DNA of 64,000 nt, from contig NZ_PJRR01000018.1 of the NCBI RefSeq assembly GCF_002858865.1, forward strand, positions 1 through 64,000, written 5' to 3'. Positions 1 through 9,684 of the stretch are shown piece by piece (positions within the stretch are counted from its first letter, which is position 1; the number at the start of each line of letters is the position of its first letter). Under the pieces are notes generated by a model that had not been told where the DNA came from, ran no database searches, and worked only from the letters and a program-made list of their open reading frames with translations. Both the position numbers and the translations under genes were made by a program. Source of the stretch: Caulobacter vibrioides (GTDB lineage: Bacteria > Pseudomonadota > Alphaproteobacteria > Caulobacterales > Caulobacteraceae).

Positions 1-117
1 TCCGATCCCACGCCGCGTCGCTCAGCACTAGCCGATCCATCACACCCAAGACCGCCTCCAAAAGACAGCCTTGAATCACGCATCAGCGATCCTGGGAATC
101 CTTAGAGTCCACACCAC

Positions 118-474
118 CTAGGCGTTGTCTTCGGCCGGCAGAGTGGCGAGAAACCGACGCGCGATCTCAAGCGCTCCGGCGGCGCCGCCCGCCCGAGGTC
201 CGATCCGTTGGGTGGCGGCGAACTGGACCCCGACCTCGGTCCCGGAGCGCCAGACGACGTTGGCGAGATGAACACGCCTACCGCCGGCGTCCACGAACAC
301 GAAGGTGTCCGGCGGTGAAGCGATGCCCGCGATGGAGATCCGCCCGCCCTTCTCGGCGACGTCCAGCAGAGAAGCCTTCCACGACCGCGGGTCGTCCACG
401 ATGTAGATTTTCCGCGCCGCCGGCATCCGGGGATGCGCGCGCCGCTCAGCGCCCGAGGTCTCGACCATGACCAT
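118..474 (-). CDS. small PilZ-like domain protein
   Basis: 118 residues, nearly all one PilZ-like domain. An N-terminal ERRAHPR matches the RxxxR c-di-GMP-binding motif. The second motif, normally D/NxSxxG, reads DVAEKG, with Ala in place of Ser, and GVQF closes the barrel. Caulobacter carries several short PilZ proteins of this kind, some of which no longer bind c-di-GMP. No signal peptide or membrane segment is visible, so it is probably cytosolic. The ATG start begins MVMVETSG. It lies about 100 bp downstream of cysA on the same strand but need not be co-transcribed. The fold call is fairly secure; ligand binding is uncertain. Confidence 0.7.
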   Translation of the reverse strand: MVMVETSGAERRAHPRMPAARKIYIVDDPRSWKASLLDVAEKGGRISIAGIASPPDTFVFVDAGGRRVHLANVVWRSGTEVGVQFAATQRIGPRAGGAAGALEIARRFLATLPAEDNA

Positions 475-578
475 CCGCTTCTCAAACCCCGCCGAGTCAT
501 TCTCGGAAATAGCGTAACCTTCTCGGGGCTTCCCGCGAACGTTGCGCCAGACATTGGGTCCACTTAGCGGAATTATGC

Positions 579-1598
579 TTAAGCCGCGTAAACGTGAGCC
601 TTGCGCGCGACGATCTTCACAGCGCCGGTGAAACGGTCGGCGTCAGCGCGGGAAGCACTGATCTCAAGCCGCCGGCCATCCGACGTCAATGCGGTCACGG
701 CGGTCAGGGCGCCCTGGACCTGCGCGCGTTCGATCAGAACCTCGAAGCCAGCTTCGTCCAGCGCGAAGTCATGGGGCCGGACATAGGCTGTCGCCGCACC
801 GTCTTTCAAGGCGGAGGCCGGCACGGTCAGGGCGCCCGCGTTGAAGCGCCCGCCGCTGACTTGACCGTCAAACCGGTTCGCCTCGCCGACAAAGCCGCAG
901 ACGAAGGCGGTTTCGGGCGCGTCATGGACCTGATCGGGCGTACCGATCTGCTCGATGCGGCCATTGTTCAGGATGGCGACGCGATCAGCCAGTTCCAGCG
1001 CCTCTTCCTGGTCGTGAGTCACGAAGATGGTGGTGACCCCGGTGGCGTCATGAACGCGGCGAAGCTCACGGCGAAGCGACTTGCGCACCGTGGCGTCCAG
1101 GGCGCCAAACGGTTCGTCCAGGAGCAGCACGCTCGGCTGCACCGCCAGGGCGCGCGACAGAGCCACACGCTGGCGCTGTCCACCCGACAGCTGCGACGGG
1201 TACCGACCGCCCAGCCCTTCGAGTTCGACCAGCTTCAAAAGCTCCTCGACCCGGCGCGCGATCTCGGCCTTCGACGGCTTGTCCTTGCCCTTCCGCACGT
1301 CGAGGCCGAACGCGATGTTTTTGGCCACGGTCATGTGCTTGAACAGCGCATACTGCTGGAAGACGAAACCCACACGGCGCGCCGCAGCCGAGGCGTAGGT
1401 CACATCCTGCCCATCGAACAGCACCTGCCCCGCGTCAGGAAACTCCAGGCCGGCAATGGTGCGCAACAGCGTCGTCTTCCCCGACCCCGAAGGGCCAAGA
1501 AGGGCCAGGAGCTCGCCGTCGGCGATCTCCAGATCGACCTTGTTCAAGGCCGGATAGCGCCCGAACTGCTTTTCGACGGAGCGGATGGCAATGGTCAT
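579..1598 (-). CDS. cysA: sulfate/thiosulfate ABC transporter ATP-binding protein CysA
   Basis: ATPase subunit that powers sulfate/thiosulfate import at the inner membrane for cysteine synthesis. 339 residues. Walker [10 protein letters not shown] lies near residues 36-44, followed by the signature [15 protein letters not shown], Walker [13 protein letters not shown] and the H-loop [11 protein letters not shown]-terminal regulatory TOBE-like part follows. I start it at [13 protein letters not shown]; an upstream in-frame ATG would overlap the end of cysW and adds a non-family N-terminus. It is the last gene of cysT-cysW-cysA, about 16 nt after cysW. No periplasmic binding-protein gene lies beside it. 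Confidence 0.93.
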   Translation of the reverse strand: MTIAIRSVEKQFGRYPALNKVDLEIADGELLALLGPSGSGKTTLLRTIAGLEFPDAGQVLFDGQDVTYASAAARRVGFVFQQYALFKHMTVAKNIAFGLDVRKGKDKPSKAEIARRVEELLKLVELEGLGGRYPSQLSGGQRQRVALSRALAVQPSVLLLDEPFGALDATVRKSLRRELRRVHDATGVTTIFVTHDQEEALELADRVAILNNGRIEQIGTPDQVHDAPETAFVCGFVGEANRFDGQVSGGRFNAGALTVPASALKDGAATAYVRPHDFALDEAGFEVLIERAQVQGALTAVTALTSDGRRLEISASRADADRFTGAVKIVARKAHVYAA

Positions 1599-1614
1599 GG
1601 GTTCCGTAGTCCGT

Positions 1615-2472
1615 TCAGTGTCCGCGGCGGCCACGCACGTCCGGCTGAGCGATCTCAAGCGCCGTCTTCAGCACCAGAGTCACCACCGCCAGAAGGCAGA
1701 GCAGCGCCGCCACGGCGAAAGCGCCGACAAAGTCGTACTCGTTGTAGAGGATCTCGACGTGCAGCGGCATGGTGTTGGTCAGGCCCCGGATGTGGCCGCT
1801 GACCACCGAGACCGCGCCGAACTCGCCCATGGCGCGGGCGTTGCACAGCAGCACGCCATAGAGCAGCCCCCAGCGCACGTTGGGCGCAGTGACCCGCCAG
1901 AAGGTGTAGAGCCCGCTGGCGCCCATCGAGATGGCCGCCTCCTCCTCGCTGGTCCCCTGCTCCTGCATCAGCGGGATCAGTTCGCGCGCCACAAAGGGGA
2001 AGGTCACGAACACCGTCGCCAGCACGATACCCGGCACGGCGAAGATGATCCTGATGTCGTTGTCGAGCAGCCACTCGCCAAACCAGCCCTGCAGGCCAAA
2101 GATCAGCACATAGATCAGGCCCGCGACCACCGGCGAGACCGAAAATGGCAAGTCAATCAGGGTGATCAGCAGGGCCTTGCCGCGGAAATCGTGCTTGGCG
2201 ATCGCCCAGGCTGCGCAAAGTCCGAACACCGCGTTGAACGGGACGGCGATGGCGGCTGTCAGCAAGGTCAGCTTCACCGCCGCCAGAGCGTCGGGTTGAC
2301 GGGCCGCCAAGATCGCCGCGTCCAGGCCCTTTCGAAGCGCCTCGGCGAACACCGCGACCAGCGGCAGGATCAGCACCAAGGCCAGAAAGACAAAAACGGC
2401 GCCGATGAGCAGGATCTTGGCCCACGCCGGATCATCGGTGGCGCCCCGCGCCTTGGAACTTGCGGCTCCCAT
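1615..2472 (-). CDS. cysW: sulfate ABC transporter permease CysW
   Basis: 285-residue inner-membrane permease that pairs with CysT and is driven by CysA. Hydrophobic segments run throughout, beginning at [19 protein letters not shown]. The EAA loop that docks on the ATPase is visible ([19 protein letters not shown]...), followed by [15 protein letters not shown], typical of CysW. The ATG overlaps the cysT stop as ATGA, so the two are translationally coupled, as expected for equimolar membrane partners. Confidence 0.93.
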   Translation of the reverse strand: MGAASSKARGATDDPAWAKILLIGAVFVFLALVLILPLVAVFAEALRKGLDAAILAARQPDALAAVKLTLLTAAIAVPFNAVFGLCAAWAIAKHDFRGKALLITLIDLPFSVSPVVAGLIYVLIFGLQGWFGEWLLDNDIRIIFAVPGIVLATVFVTFPFVARELIPLMQEQGTSEEEAAISMGASGLYTFWRVTAPNVRWGLLYGVLLCNARAMGEFGAVSVVSGHIRGLTNTMPLHVEILYNEYDFVGAFAVAALLCLLAVVTLVLKTALEIAQPDVRGRRGH

Positions 2473-3344
2473 CAGTCGAACCTCCGCGCCCAGGCCTGGA
2501 TGGCGTTGATGATCAGAAGCATCAGGAACGAGACCGCCAGCATCACGACTGCGATCGTCGCCGCGCGCGTGTACTCGAACTGCTCCAGCTGGATGATGAT
2601 CAGCAGCGGGGCGATCTCCGATCGGTAGGGCATGTTGCCGGCGATGAAGATCACCGAGCCGTACTCGCCCACCCCGCGCGCGAAGGCCATGGCGAAGCCC
2701 GTCAGCCAGGCAGGCCCCAGCGCCGGCAGAATGATCCGGGCAATCGTCTGGATTCGGCTGGCGCCCAGGCTGGCCGCGGCCTCCTCGACATCGGCGGCGG
2801 CGTCACGCAACACAGGCTCGACGGTGCGCACGACAAAGGGCAAGCCGATGAAGATCAGGGCGATCACGACACCGACAGGATTGTAAGCCGCCTTGATCCC
2901 CAGCGGCGTGAGAAACTGTCCCACCCACCCCGTCGGCGCATAAAGCGTCGCCAGGGCGATACCGGCAACTGCGGTCGGCAGCGCGAAAGGCAGGTCGACC
3001 AGAGCGTTCACCAGCGTCTTGAGCGGGAACTCGTAACGCACAAGCACCCAGGCTGTGAGGACGCCGAACACCCCATTGATCGCCGCCGCCACGAACGCCG
3101 CCCCAAAGCTCAGCCGATAGGCGGCCATGGCGCGCTCCGACGTCGCCACCGCCCAGAACTCGGCCGGCGATTGTTGCGCGGCCTTGAGAACCACGGCGCT
3201 CAAAGGGATCAGGACCAGCAGGGAGAGAATCGTCAGCGTCACGCCCATGGTCAGGCCGAAGCCCGGTATGGCTGATCGCTTGCGGAAAAACGGCTTTCGC
3301 ACGGTCTGAACTGGCGGCCGCTGATCGGCGGTGTCGGCGGTCAT
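2472..3344 (-). CDS. cysT: sulfate ABC transporter permease CysT (CysU)
   Basis: 290-residue first gene of the sulfate-uptake operon. After a basic N-terminus (VRKPFFRKRSAIPGF) it has about six membrane segments, the EAA loop EEAAASLGASRIQTIARI, and the CysT-type stretch GVGEYGSVIFIAGNMPYRSE. Start chosen at MTADTADQRPP; the open frame continues 43 codons upstream but that part has no permease character. CysT and CysW form the heterodimeric channel. The substrate-binding protein must be encoded elsewhere. Confidence 0.92.
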   Translation of the reverse strand: MTADTADQRPPVQTVRKPFFRKRSAIPGFGLTMGVTLTILSLLVLIPLSAVVLKAAQQSPAEFWAVATSERAMAAYRLSFGAAFVAAAINGVFGVLTAWVLVRYEFPLKTLVNALVDLPFALPTAVAGIALATLYAPTGWVGQFLTPLGIKAAYNPVGVVIALIFIGLPFVVRTVEPVLRDAAADVEEAAASLGASRIQTIARIILPALGPAWLTGFAMAFARGVGEYGSVIFIAGNMPYRSEIAPLLIIIQLEQFEYTRAATIAVVMLAVSFLMLLIINAIQAWARRFD

Positions 3345-3406
3345 CGTCTGATCGTCGTCCAGGGTCCAGAACCGCCAACAGCGCGGCGCGAGGGGGGCGA
3401 CATCAC

Positions 3407-3423
3407 GATCCCCGAGGGGGATC
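3407..3423. promoter_or_regulatory. perfect dyad in the cysT leader
   Basis: GATCCCCGAGGGGGATC has two 7-base arms around a 3-base spacer and sits about 65 bp upstream of the cysT start. It could be an operator or a leader hairpin. No regulator can be assigned from sequence. The rest of the 263-bp kdpE-cysT gap shows no gene. Confidence 0.35.
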
Positions 3424-3607
3424 ACCGACATCGAACGTGAGCCGCTTAAATCTCTACCATGTCGATCGGGCAAACGAGAAAAGCCACATCACGATCACAG
3501 AAAAACTACGCCCGAGATCAGCGACACACTGACGCTACCTGATAGCCATCATCAAGAGGCGGTTAGCCTCCGGCTGCCGGTAGTCTTGGCGACGTCAGCC
3601 CTGCCCG

Positions 3608-4306
3608 CTAGCTGGCCGCCCCCTGGAGCCGATAGCCTACGCCAGGTTCGGTCAGGATCAATCTGGGATGCGCGGAGTCGTCCTCAAGCTTCTGCCGGAG
3701 CTGCCCCACGAACACCCTCAGATACTGAGTGTCGTCCGTGTGCGAGGCGCCCCAGATTCCGACCAGAAGCTCCTTGTGGGTCAGCACCTTGCCGGGCGAA
3801 AGCGCCAAGCGAGCGAGAAGTTCGAACTCTTTGGGCGACAGCTTCACGGCGGCGCCCGCCTTGGTCACGAGGCGCAGATCAAGATCGATGACCACATCAC
3901 CGAAGGTCAGGGGCCCCGTGGGCCGTTTCGATGCTGCCGATTGCCTGAGCGCCACGCGCAGGCGCGCCAGGAGTTCGCCGACACCGAACGGCTTTTCCAC
4001 ATAGTCGTTAGCCCCGCGATCCAGAGCCTCGATCTTCTCGACCTCGCGATCCCGGGCGGAGAGGATCAGGATCGGGCCTTCGTAAAAGGCTCTCGCCTTC
4101 TCCAGCACGTCCTTGCCGTCCATGTCGGGCAAGCCCAGATCCAGCACCACGGCGTCGGGCGACCACAGCGCTATGCCGCGCAAGCCCTCCTGGCCGCTGT
4201 CAGCGCGCAGGGCCTCATAGCCGGCCGCATCAAGCGCCGGTCCCAGGAAGCGATGGATTTGCGGTTCATCGTCGATGACAAGGATGCGGTGGCGAAGCGC
4301 GCTCAT
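3608..4306 (-). CDS. kdpE: response regulator KdpE
   Basis: 232-residue OmpR-family regulator. The receiver domain (about 1-120) has the acidic pocket IDDEP at 11-15, phospho-acceptor Asp56 in VVLDLGLPDMDG, and the switch Lys in VEKPFGVGEL. The C-terminal winged helix includes LSPKEFELLARLALSPGKVLTHKELL and ends GVGYRLQ. It starts 8 nt after kdpD with ATG at MSALRHRILVIDD. It should activate the kdp operon under potassium limitation or osmotic stress; a matching operator is visible at 11625-11673. Confidence 0.95.
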   Translation of the reverse strand: MSALRHRILVIDDEPQIHRFLGPALDAAGYEALRADSGQEGLRGIALWSPDAVVLDLGLPDMDGKDVLEKARAFYEGPILILSARDREVEKIEALDRGANDYVEKPFGVGELLARLRVALRQSAASKRPTGPLTFGDVVIDLDLRLVTKAGAAVKLSPKEFELLARLALSPGKVLTHKELLVGIWGASHTDDTQYLRVFVGQLRQKLEDDSAHPRLILTEPGVGYRLQGAAS

Positions 4307-4313
4307 GGTTCCG

Positions 4314-6992
4314 TCATAGCAGGTGATGCGGCGTCGTGACGGTCTTGGGCAGGCTGATGAGAATCCGCGTGCCCCTTCCATCGTGAATCGGGCTGGCGGC
4401 GGCGATACGTCCGCCCAGCGCGTCGATGAAGCCCTTGGCGATCGAAAGCCCAAGGCCCGCCCCCTGAGTGCGGTCGCTGGGCTCCTCCATGCGGCGGAAC
4501 TTGTCGAACACCCGCTCCAGCTCGGAGGTCGGTATCCCGCGCCCCTCGTCCTCGATGCTGATCACCACGTTGGCGCGATCCTCATAGGCGGCCATTTCGA
4601 TGCGCGCTTCTGGCGGGCTGTAGGCGATCGCGTTCTCCAGCACATTGACGACCACCTGCTCCAGCAAGCTCGCATCGGCCTGGATCAGAGACAGCTCGCG
4701 CGGAAAGTCCCGGGCGAGATCGCGGCCGCCAAGCCGACGCGACACTCGGTCGGCGGCGGCGTTCAGGACATCGCGGACGTCGATCCAGTCGGTCCGCAGG
4801 CGCAGGGCGCCGCCCTCGATGCGCGTCATGTCGAGCAGGTTGGCGACATAGCGATTGAGCCGTTCAGCCTCCTCCCGGATGCTGACGACAAGGTCCTCCC
4901 GCACGGGCTTGGCCAGCTTGTCGCCATAGTCGATCAGGGTCGTGGAGGCCCCCAGCACCGTCGATAGCGGCGTTCGCAGGTCATGGCTGACCGAGTTCAT
5001 CAGGGCCGAGCGGAAGCGATCGGCGCGGCGAAGCGTTTCGGTCTCGACCGCCTCGGCCGCGAGTTGCGAGCGCTCCAGCGCCACGGCGCCCTGTTCCAGC
5101 AGCGCCAGGACGAGGCGCTCCTGGTCTGCGCCCAGTGGCGCTGCGCCCGCCGCTAGGCCGGCCACGCCCGTGCGGGCGCGGACACCGTCCAGCGGCCAGA
5201 AAGTCCACCGGCTCTGCGGCAAGGTGCCCGTCCCGAAGCCGGCGACTTCGCCCTTTTCCCAGGCCCAGCGCGCGGCGGCCATCTGGGCGGCGTCCAGAGG
5301 GGCGAGCTCCGGTGAGCCGTGCGCGAGCGCGATCTCGCCCCCCTGGGGCAGCAGCACGACGGCGCGCGCGCCCGCCGCGGCGGAGACCTGTTCGGCCAGC
5401 GCCTTGGCCACGGCGTCGCGGCCGCTGGCGGCGGAGAACGTGCGGCTGGCGGCCAGCAGTGTGGTGACGGCGGCGGCGCGCCGTTGCGAGCCGAGAGCCT
5501 GCTCACGGACCCGCCCTGCCAGCCCGCCCGAGGCCAGGGCCACCGCCCAGAACACCACCAGGGTGATGAAATCGGTGGGCGAGCCGACCACGAAACTGTA
5601 GCGCGGCTCCAGGAACAGATAGTTGTAGACCAGAAACGCTACGGTCGCGGCCGCCAGCGCGGGCCGCAAGCCATGCAGCACGCCCGCCGCCAGGACGGCC
5701 GCCAGGAAGATCATCCCCAGGTCGACACGATTGAACGCCACGTCCAGGCCCCAGGCCGCCAGTGTGGCCGCTGCGATGAACAGGGCGCCGACCGCATAGC
5801 CGCGCCAACGATCGGGCCGGAGCGGCGCGGGCGGTCTCGGCTCACGCTCGGGCGCGGCCTCGGTGACGACGTGAACCGCAACGCCGCGCGCTTCGCGCAG
5901 CAGCGCGCCGGCCAGGGACCGCCCCAGAAGCTCCCGCCAGCGGCTCTCGACGGACTTGCCGATCACGATCTGGGTGACGTTGTGACGGCGGGCGTAGGCC
6001 ATCACCGTGTCGACGATGTCCCCGCCGCTGAGGGCCACCGTCGCGCCCCCCAGTTGCTCGGCCAGGCGGTAGGCCTCGCGCAGCCGGGCGACGTCGCCAT
6101 CCCTGGCCAGCGGCCGATCGGTCCGTTCGACGTGGGTGACCGTCCACGGGGCGTCCATCATCATGTCCGAAAGGCGCCGGCCGGCCCGCACTAGGGTGGC
6201 GGCCATGGTGTCGCCGCTGACCAGCACCAGGATCCGTTCGCCGGCGGCCCAGGGGCCCTCGACCCCCTTCTCGCGCATGGTGGCGATCAGCTGATCGTCC
6301 ACTGTCTGGGCCGCCCGGCGCAGCGCCAGTTCCCGCAGCGCCGTGAGGTTCTCGACCTTGAAGAAGTTGTCCGCCGCAAGGCGCGCCGTCTCGGGCACAT
6401 AGACCTTGCCGGCCGCCATCCGCTCCCGCAGCTCGTCGGGCGTGATGTCCACCAGCTCGATGTCGTCGGCGCGAGAGAGGGCGCTGTCGGGCACTGTCTC
6501 GCGCTGGCGCACGCCGGTGATGCGCTGGACGACGTCGACCAGGCTCTCCAGGTGCTGGACGTTCAGCGTGGTCCAGACATCGATGCCCGCCGCAAGCAGC
6601 TCTTCGACATCCTGCCAGCGCTTGGGATGCCGCGAGCCGATGGCGTTGGAGTGGGCGTACTCATCGACCAGCAGGATCTTGGGCTTGCGCTCAAGGGCCG
6701 CGTCGATGTCGAACTCCATCTGGACGCGGCCGCGATGCTCGATCGGCCGACGTGGCAGCACGTCCATGCCGCGCAGCAGGCTTTCGGTTTCGCGCCGACC
6801 ATGAGTCTCGACAACCCCGATCAGCACATCGGCGCCCTCGGCCTTGCGGCGACGGGCGGCGCGCAGCATCTCGTAGGTCTTGCCCACGCCCGGCGCCATG
6901 CCCAGGAACACCTTGAGGCGCCCCCTGCGCGCCTTGTTGGCGGCGGCCAGGAGCGCCTCGGGGTCGGGTCGTTTCGGGTCGTCCGCCGGCAC
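4314..6992 (-). CDS. kdpD: osmosensitive K+ channel sensor histidine kinase KdpD
   Basis: 892-residue inner-membrane sensor kinase. In order: the KdpD N-terminal domain with Walker A GMAPGVGKT at 31-39; a Usp-like domain containing GGDIVDTVMAYARRHNVTQIVIGKS; a cluster of four membrane segments (about 405-500); a GAF-like region; the H-box SVSHDLRTPLS with His near 670; and an HATPase domain with ENAIAYS, DEGRGIP and GAGLGLSIAKG. It starts with GTG, overlapping the kdpC stop by one base (TAGTG). It should phosphorylate KdpE. Confidence 0.95.
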   Translation of the reverse strand: MPADDPKRPDPEALLAAANKARRGRLKVFLGMAPGVGKTYEMLRAARRRKAEGADVLIGVVETHGRRETESLLRGMDVLPRRPIEHRGRVQMEFDIDAALERKPKILLVDEYAHSNAIGSRHPKRWQDVEELLAAGIDVWTTLNVQHLESLVDVVQRITGVRQRETVPDSALSRADDIELVDITPDELRERMAAGKVYVPETARLAADNFFKVENLTALRELALRRAAQTVDDQLIATMREKGVEGPWAAGERILVLVSGDTMAATLVRAGRRLSDMMMDAPWTVTHVERTDRPLARDGDVARLREAYRLAEQLGGATVALSGGDIVDTVMAYARRHNVTQIVIGKSVESRWRELLGRSLAGALLREARGVAVHVVTEAAPEREPRPPAPLRPDRWRGYAVGALFIAAATLAAWGLDVAFNRVDLGMIFLAAVLAAGVLHGLRPALAAATVAFLVYNYLFLEPRYSFVVGSPTDFITLVVFWAVALASGGLAGRVREQALGSQRRAAAVTTLLAASRTFSAASGRDAVAKALAEQVSAAAGARAVVLLPQGGEIALAHGSPELAPLDAAQMAAARWAWEKGEVAGFGTGTLPQSRWTFWPLDGVRARTGVAGLAAGAAPLGADQERLVLALLEQGAVALERSQLAAEAVETETLRRADRFRSALMNSVSHDLRTPLSTVLGASTTLIDYGDKLAKPVREDLVVSIREEAERLNRYVANLLDMTRIEGGALRLRTDWIDVRDVLNAAADRVSRRLGGRDLARDFPRELSLIQADASLLEQVVVNVLENAIAYSPPEARIEMAAYEDRANVVISIEDEGRGIPTSELERVFDKFRRMEEPSDRTQGAGLGLSIAKGFIDALGGRIAAASPIHDGRGTRILISLPKTVTTPHHLL

Positions 6993-7585
6993 TAGCCGTC
7001 CTTCTGGCTGGCGAGTGGCGGATAGCGGGCGTCGAGCGCCCGGTTGAGGGCCAGGACGTTGACGCGGGGCTGGCCGATGAAGCCCAACAACGGTTGCTGG
7101 ACCTGTGCGTCGATCAGCGCGGTCACGTCTTTCTCGGGAACGCCTCGCGCCCCGGCCACGCGCGGCGCCTGGAAGCGGGCGTTGGCCGGCGAGATGTCCG
7201 GATCAAGGCCCGAGCCCGAGGTGGTGACAGCGTCGGCGGGGATCGCCACGCCGGGGTTCTCGGCCCGCAGGGCGGCCGCATCGGTCTTTTGCCGGGCGAT
7301 CAGGGTCTCGTTCAGCGGGCCCATGTTGGAGCCGCTCGACGCGCTGGCGTCATAGCCGGCGCCCGCAGCCGAAGGACGACCATGAAAGTACTCGGGCTTG
7401 GCGAAAACCTGGCCGATCAGGGCCGAGCCGACCGCCTTGCCGTCGGCGTCGCGGATCAGACTGCCATTGGCTTGGTTGGGAAAGGCCGCCTGGGCCACGC
7501 CGGTGACGGCCAGCGGATAAGCCAAGCCGAGCAGGACGGTGAACAGCCCCATCGAGACCAGGGCGGGACGAAGATGTGAAAGCAT
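6992..7585 (-). CDS. kdpC: potassium-transporting ATPase subunit KdpC
   Basis: 197-residue subunit that stabilises the KdpA-KdpB complex. One N-terminal membrane helix (LVSMGLFTVLLGLAYPLAVTGVAQ) is followed by a periplasmic domain with the family stretches GSALIGQVF, YFHGRPSAAG, SGSNMGPLN and DVTALIDAQVQQPLLGF. Length is normal for KdpC. It lies 27 nt after kdpB and is directly coupled to kdpD. Confidence 0.95.
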   Translation of the reverse strand: MLSHLRPALVSMGLFTVLLGLAYPLAVTGVAQAAFPNQANGSLIRDADGKAVGSALIGQVFAKPEYFHGRPSAAGAGYDASASSGSNMGPLNETLIARQKTDAAALRAENPGVAIPADAVTTSGSGLDPDISPANARFQAPRVAGARGVPEKDVTALIDAQVQQPLLGFIGQPRVNVLALNRALDARYPPLASQKDG

Positions 7586-7612
7586 GACGGATGACTCTCC
7601 GATGGCTCGTGT

Positions 7613-9673
7613 TTACGCCAGACCCAGGGCTGAGACCACGAGGTCGATCAGCTTGATGCCGACAAACGGTGCGATCAGGCCGCCCAACCCATAAAGGGTC
7701 AGGTTACGCGACAGCAGCTTGCCGGCGCCGACGGCGCGGTACTTCACGCCCTTCAGGGCCAGCGGGATCAAGGCGACGATCACCAGGGCGTTGAAGATCA
7801 CCGCCGACAGGATGGCGCTCTGCGGGCTGTGCAACTTCATCACGTTCAGCGCGCCGAGCGCCGGCAGCGAGACCACGAACATCGCCGGGATGATGGCGAA
7901 GTACTTGGCCACGTCGTTGGCGATCGAGAAGGTGGTCAGGGCGCCGCGCGTGATCAGCATCTGTTTGCCGACCTCGACGATCTCGATGACCTTGGTCGGG
8001 TCGCTGTCGAGGTCGACCATGTTGCCGGCCTCGCGCGCGGCCTGGGCGCCGGTCTGCATGGCCACCCCGACGTCGGCTTGAGCGAGCGCGGGCGCGTCGT
8101 TGGCGCCGTCGCCGCACATGGCCACCAAGCGGCCCTTGCCCTGCTCTTCCCGGATCAGCCGCAGCTTGTCCTCGGGCGTGGCCTCGGCAAGGAAGTCGTC
8201 GACGCCGGCTTCGGAAGCAATCGCCGCTGCGGTCACCGGGTTGTCGCCGGTGATCATCACGGTGCGCAGGCCCATGCGGCGCAGGTCGGCGAAGCGCTCC
8301 TTCACGCCGGGCTTCACCACGTCCTTCAGGTGGATGACGCCGACCAGGACGCCATCCTCGCTGACCGCCAGCGGCGTGCCGCCCGAGCGGGCGATGCGAT
8401 CCACGGCGGCGGACAGTTCAGTCGGAATGCTCTGGGGCTCCAGTCCAAGCGTCCTGTAGACGGCGTCCACCGCGCCCTTGCGCCAGCTGCGACCACTGTG
8501 ATCGAGGCCCGACTGGCGTGTCTGGGCGGTGAAGGGGATCGCTGTGGCGCCGTCCGGGGCCTCCAGGGTCAGGCCGGCGTTGCGCGCCAGTTCGATGATC
8601 GAGCGGCCTTCCGGCGTCTCATCGGCCAGCGAGGCCATCAGGGCCGCCTTCATCGCCGCGTCGGGACGCACACCCGGCGCCGGGATCACCTCGGTGGCCA
8701 TCCGGTTGCCGAAGGTGATGGTGCCGGTCTTGTCCAGCAGCAGGGTGTCGACATCGCCCGCCGCCTCGACCGCGCGGCCTGAGGTGGCCAGGACATTGAC
8801 CTTCAAGAGGCGGTCCATGCCGGCGATGCCGACGGCGCTCAGCAGGCCGCCGATGGTCGTCGGAATCAGGGTGATGAACAGCGCGCCCAGCACCAGCGGG
8901 TCCAGCGCCACGCCCGAGAACTTGCCCAGGCCCAGCAGGGTCACCACGGCGATCAGAAAGATCAGGGTCAGGCCCGCCAGCAGCACGGCGAGCGCGATCT
9001 CGTTCGGCGTCTTGCGACGGTCCGCGCCCTCGACCATGGCGATCATCCGGTCCAGGAAGGTCGAGCCCGCCTCGGCCGTCACCCGCACCTTGATCCAGTC
9101 GGAGACGACCGTGGTGCCGCCGGTGACGGCCGAGCGATCGCCGCCGCTTTCGCGGATCACAGGCGCGCTCTCGCCGGTGATGGCCGCCTCGTTGACGCTG
9201 GCCATGCCTTCGATGATCTCGCCGTCGGTCGGGATCACCTCGCCGGCCTCGACCAGGATCACCTCGCCGACGCCCAGCTTGTGGGCGGGAGTGGGAATCC
9301 AGGTTCCGGTGTTGGGATCGACGATCAGTTTGGCCTTGGTCGTCACGCGGGTGGCGCGCAGGCTGTCGGCGGCCGCCTTGCCCCGCCCCTCGGCGACGCT
9401 TTCGGCCAGGTTGGCGAACACCACCGTGGCCCACAGCCAGACGGCGATCTGGATGGCGAAGCCCGCCGGTTGCTGGCCCACGACCGCCGCAACCGCCGAG
9501 AGGGTGGCCAGCAGGGCCACGATCCAGGTGGCGAAGATCACGGGATTGCCGGTCAGCTTGCGCGGATCCAGCTTGAGGAAGGCCTCCTTGACCGCGCGGG
9601 CGAGCACGGCGTTGGAGAGGCCGCCGGCCAGGGCGCGTCGGCCCTGATCGGCATGGATGTCGGGAGTGCTCAT
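7613..9673 (-). CDS. kdpB: potassium-transporting P-type ATPase subunit KdpB
   Basis: 686-residue catalytic subunit of the high-affinity K+ pump. It has the actuator motif TGES (in [15 protein letters not shown], including the serine position that is inhibited by phosphorylation in E. coli), the phosphorylation motif DKTGTITFG, nucleotide-binding sequence and the hinge [19 protein letters not shown]. Hydrophobic segments flank these. Start placed at [13 protein letters not shown]; extending upstream would run into kdpA. The gap to kdpA is 11 nt. Confidence 0.96.
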   Translation of the reverse strand: MSTPDIHADQGRRALAGGLSNAVLARAVKEAFLKLDPRKLTGNPVIFATWIVALLATLSAVAAVVGQQPAGFAIQIAVWLWATVVFANLAESVAEGRGKAAADSLRATRVTTKAKLIVDPNTGTWIPTPAHKLGVGEVILVEAGEVIPTDGEIIEGMASVNEAAITGESAPVIRESGGDRSAVTGGTTVVSDWIKVRVTAEAGSTFLDRMIAMVEGADRRKTPNEIALAVLLAGLTLIFLIAVVTLLGLGKFSGVALDPLVLGALFITLIPTTIGGLLSAVGIAGMDRLLKVNVLATSGRAVEAAGDVDTLLLDKTGTITFGNRMATEVIPAPGVRPDAAMKAALMASLADETPEGRSIIELARNAGLTLEAPDGATAIPFTAQTRQSGLDHSGRSWRKGAVDAVYRTLGLEPQSIPTELSAAVDRIARSGGTPLAVSEDGVLVGVIHLKDVVKPGVKERFADLRRMGLRTVMITGDNPVTAAAIASEAGVDDFLAEATPEDKLRLIREEQGKGRLVAMCGDGANDAPALAQADVGVAMQTGAQAAREAGNMVDLDSDPTKVIEIVEVGKQMLITRGALTTFSIANDVAKYFAIIPAMFVVSLPALGALNVMKLHSPQSAILSAVIFNALVIVALIPLALKGVKYRAVGAGKLLSRNLTLYGLGGLIAPFVGIKLIDLVVSALGLA

Positions 9674-9684
9674 GGGATCACCAC

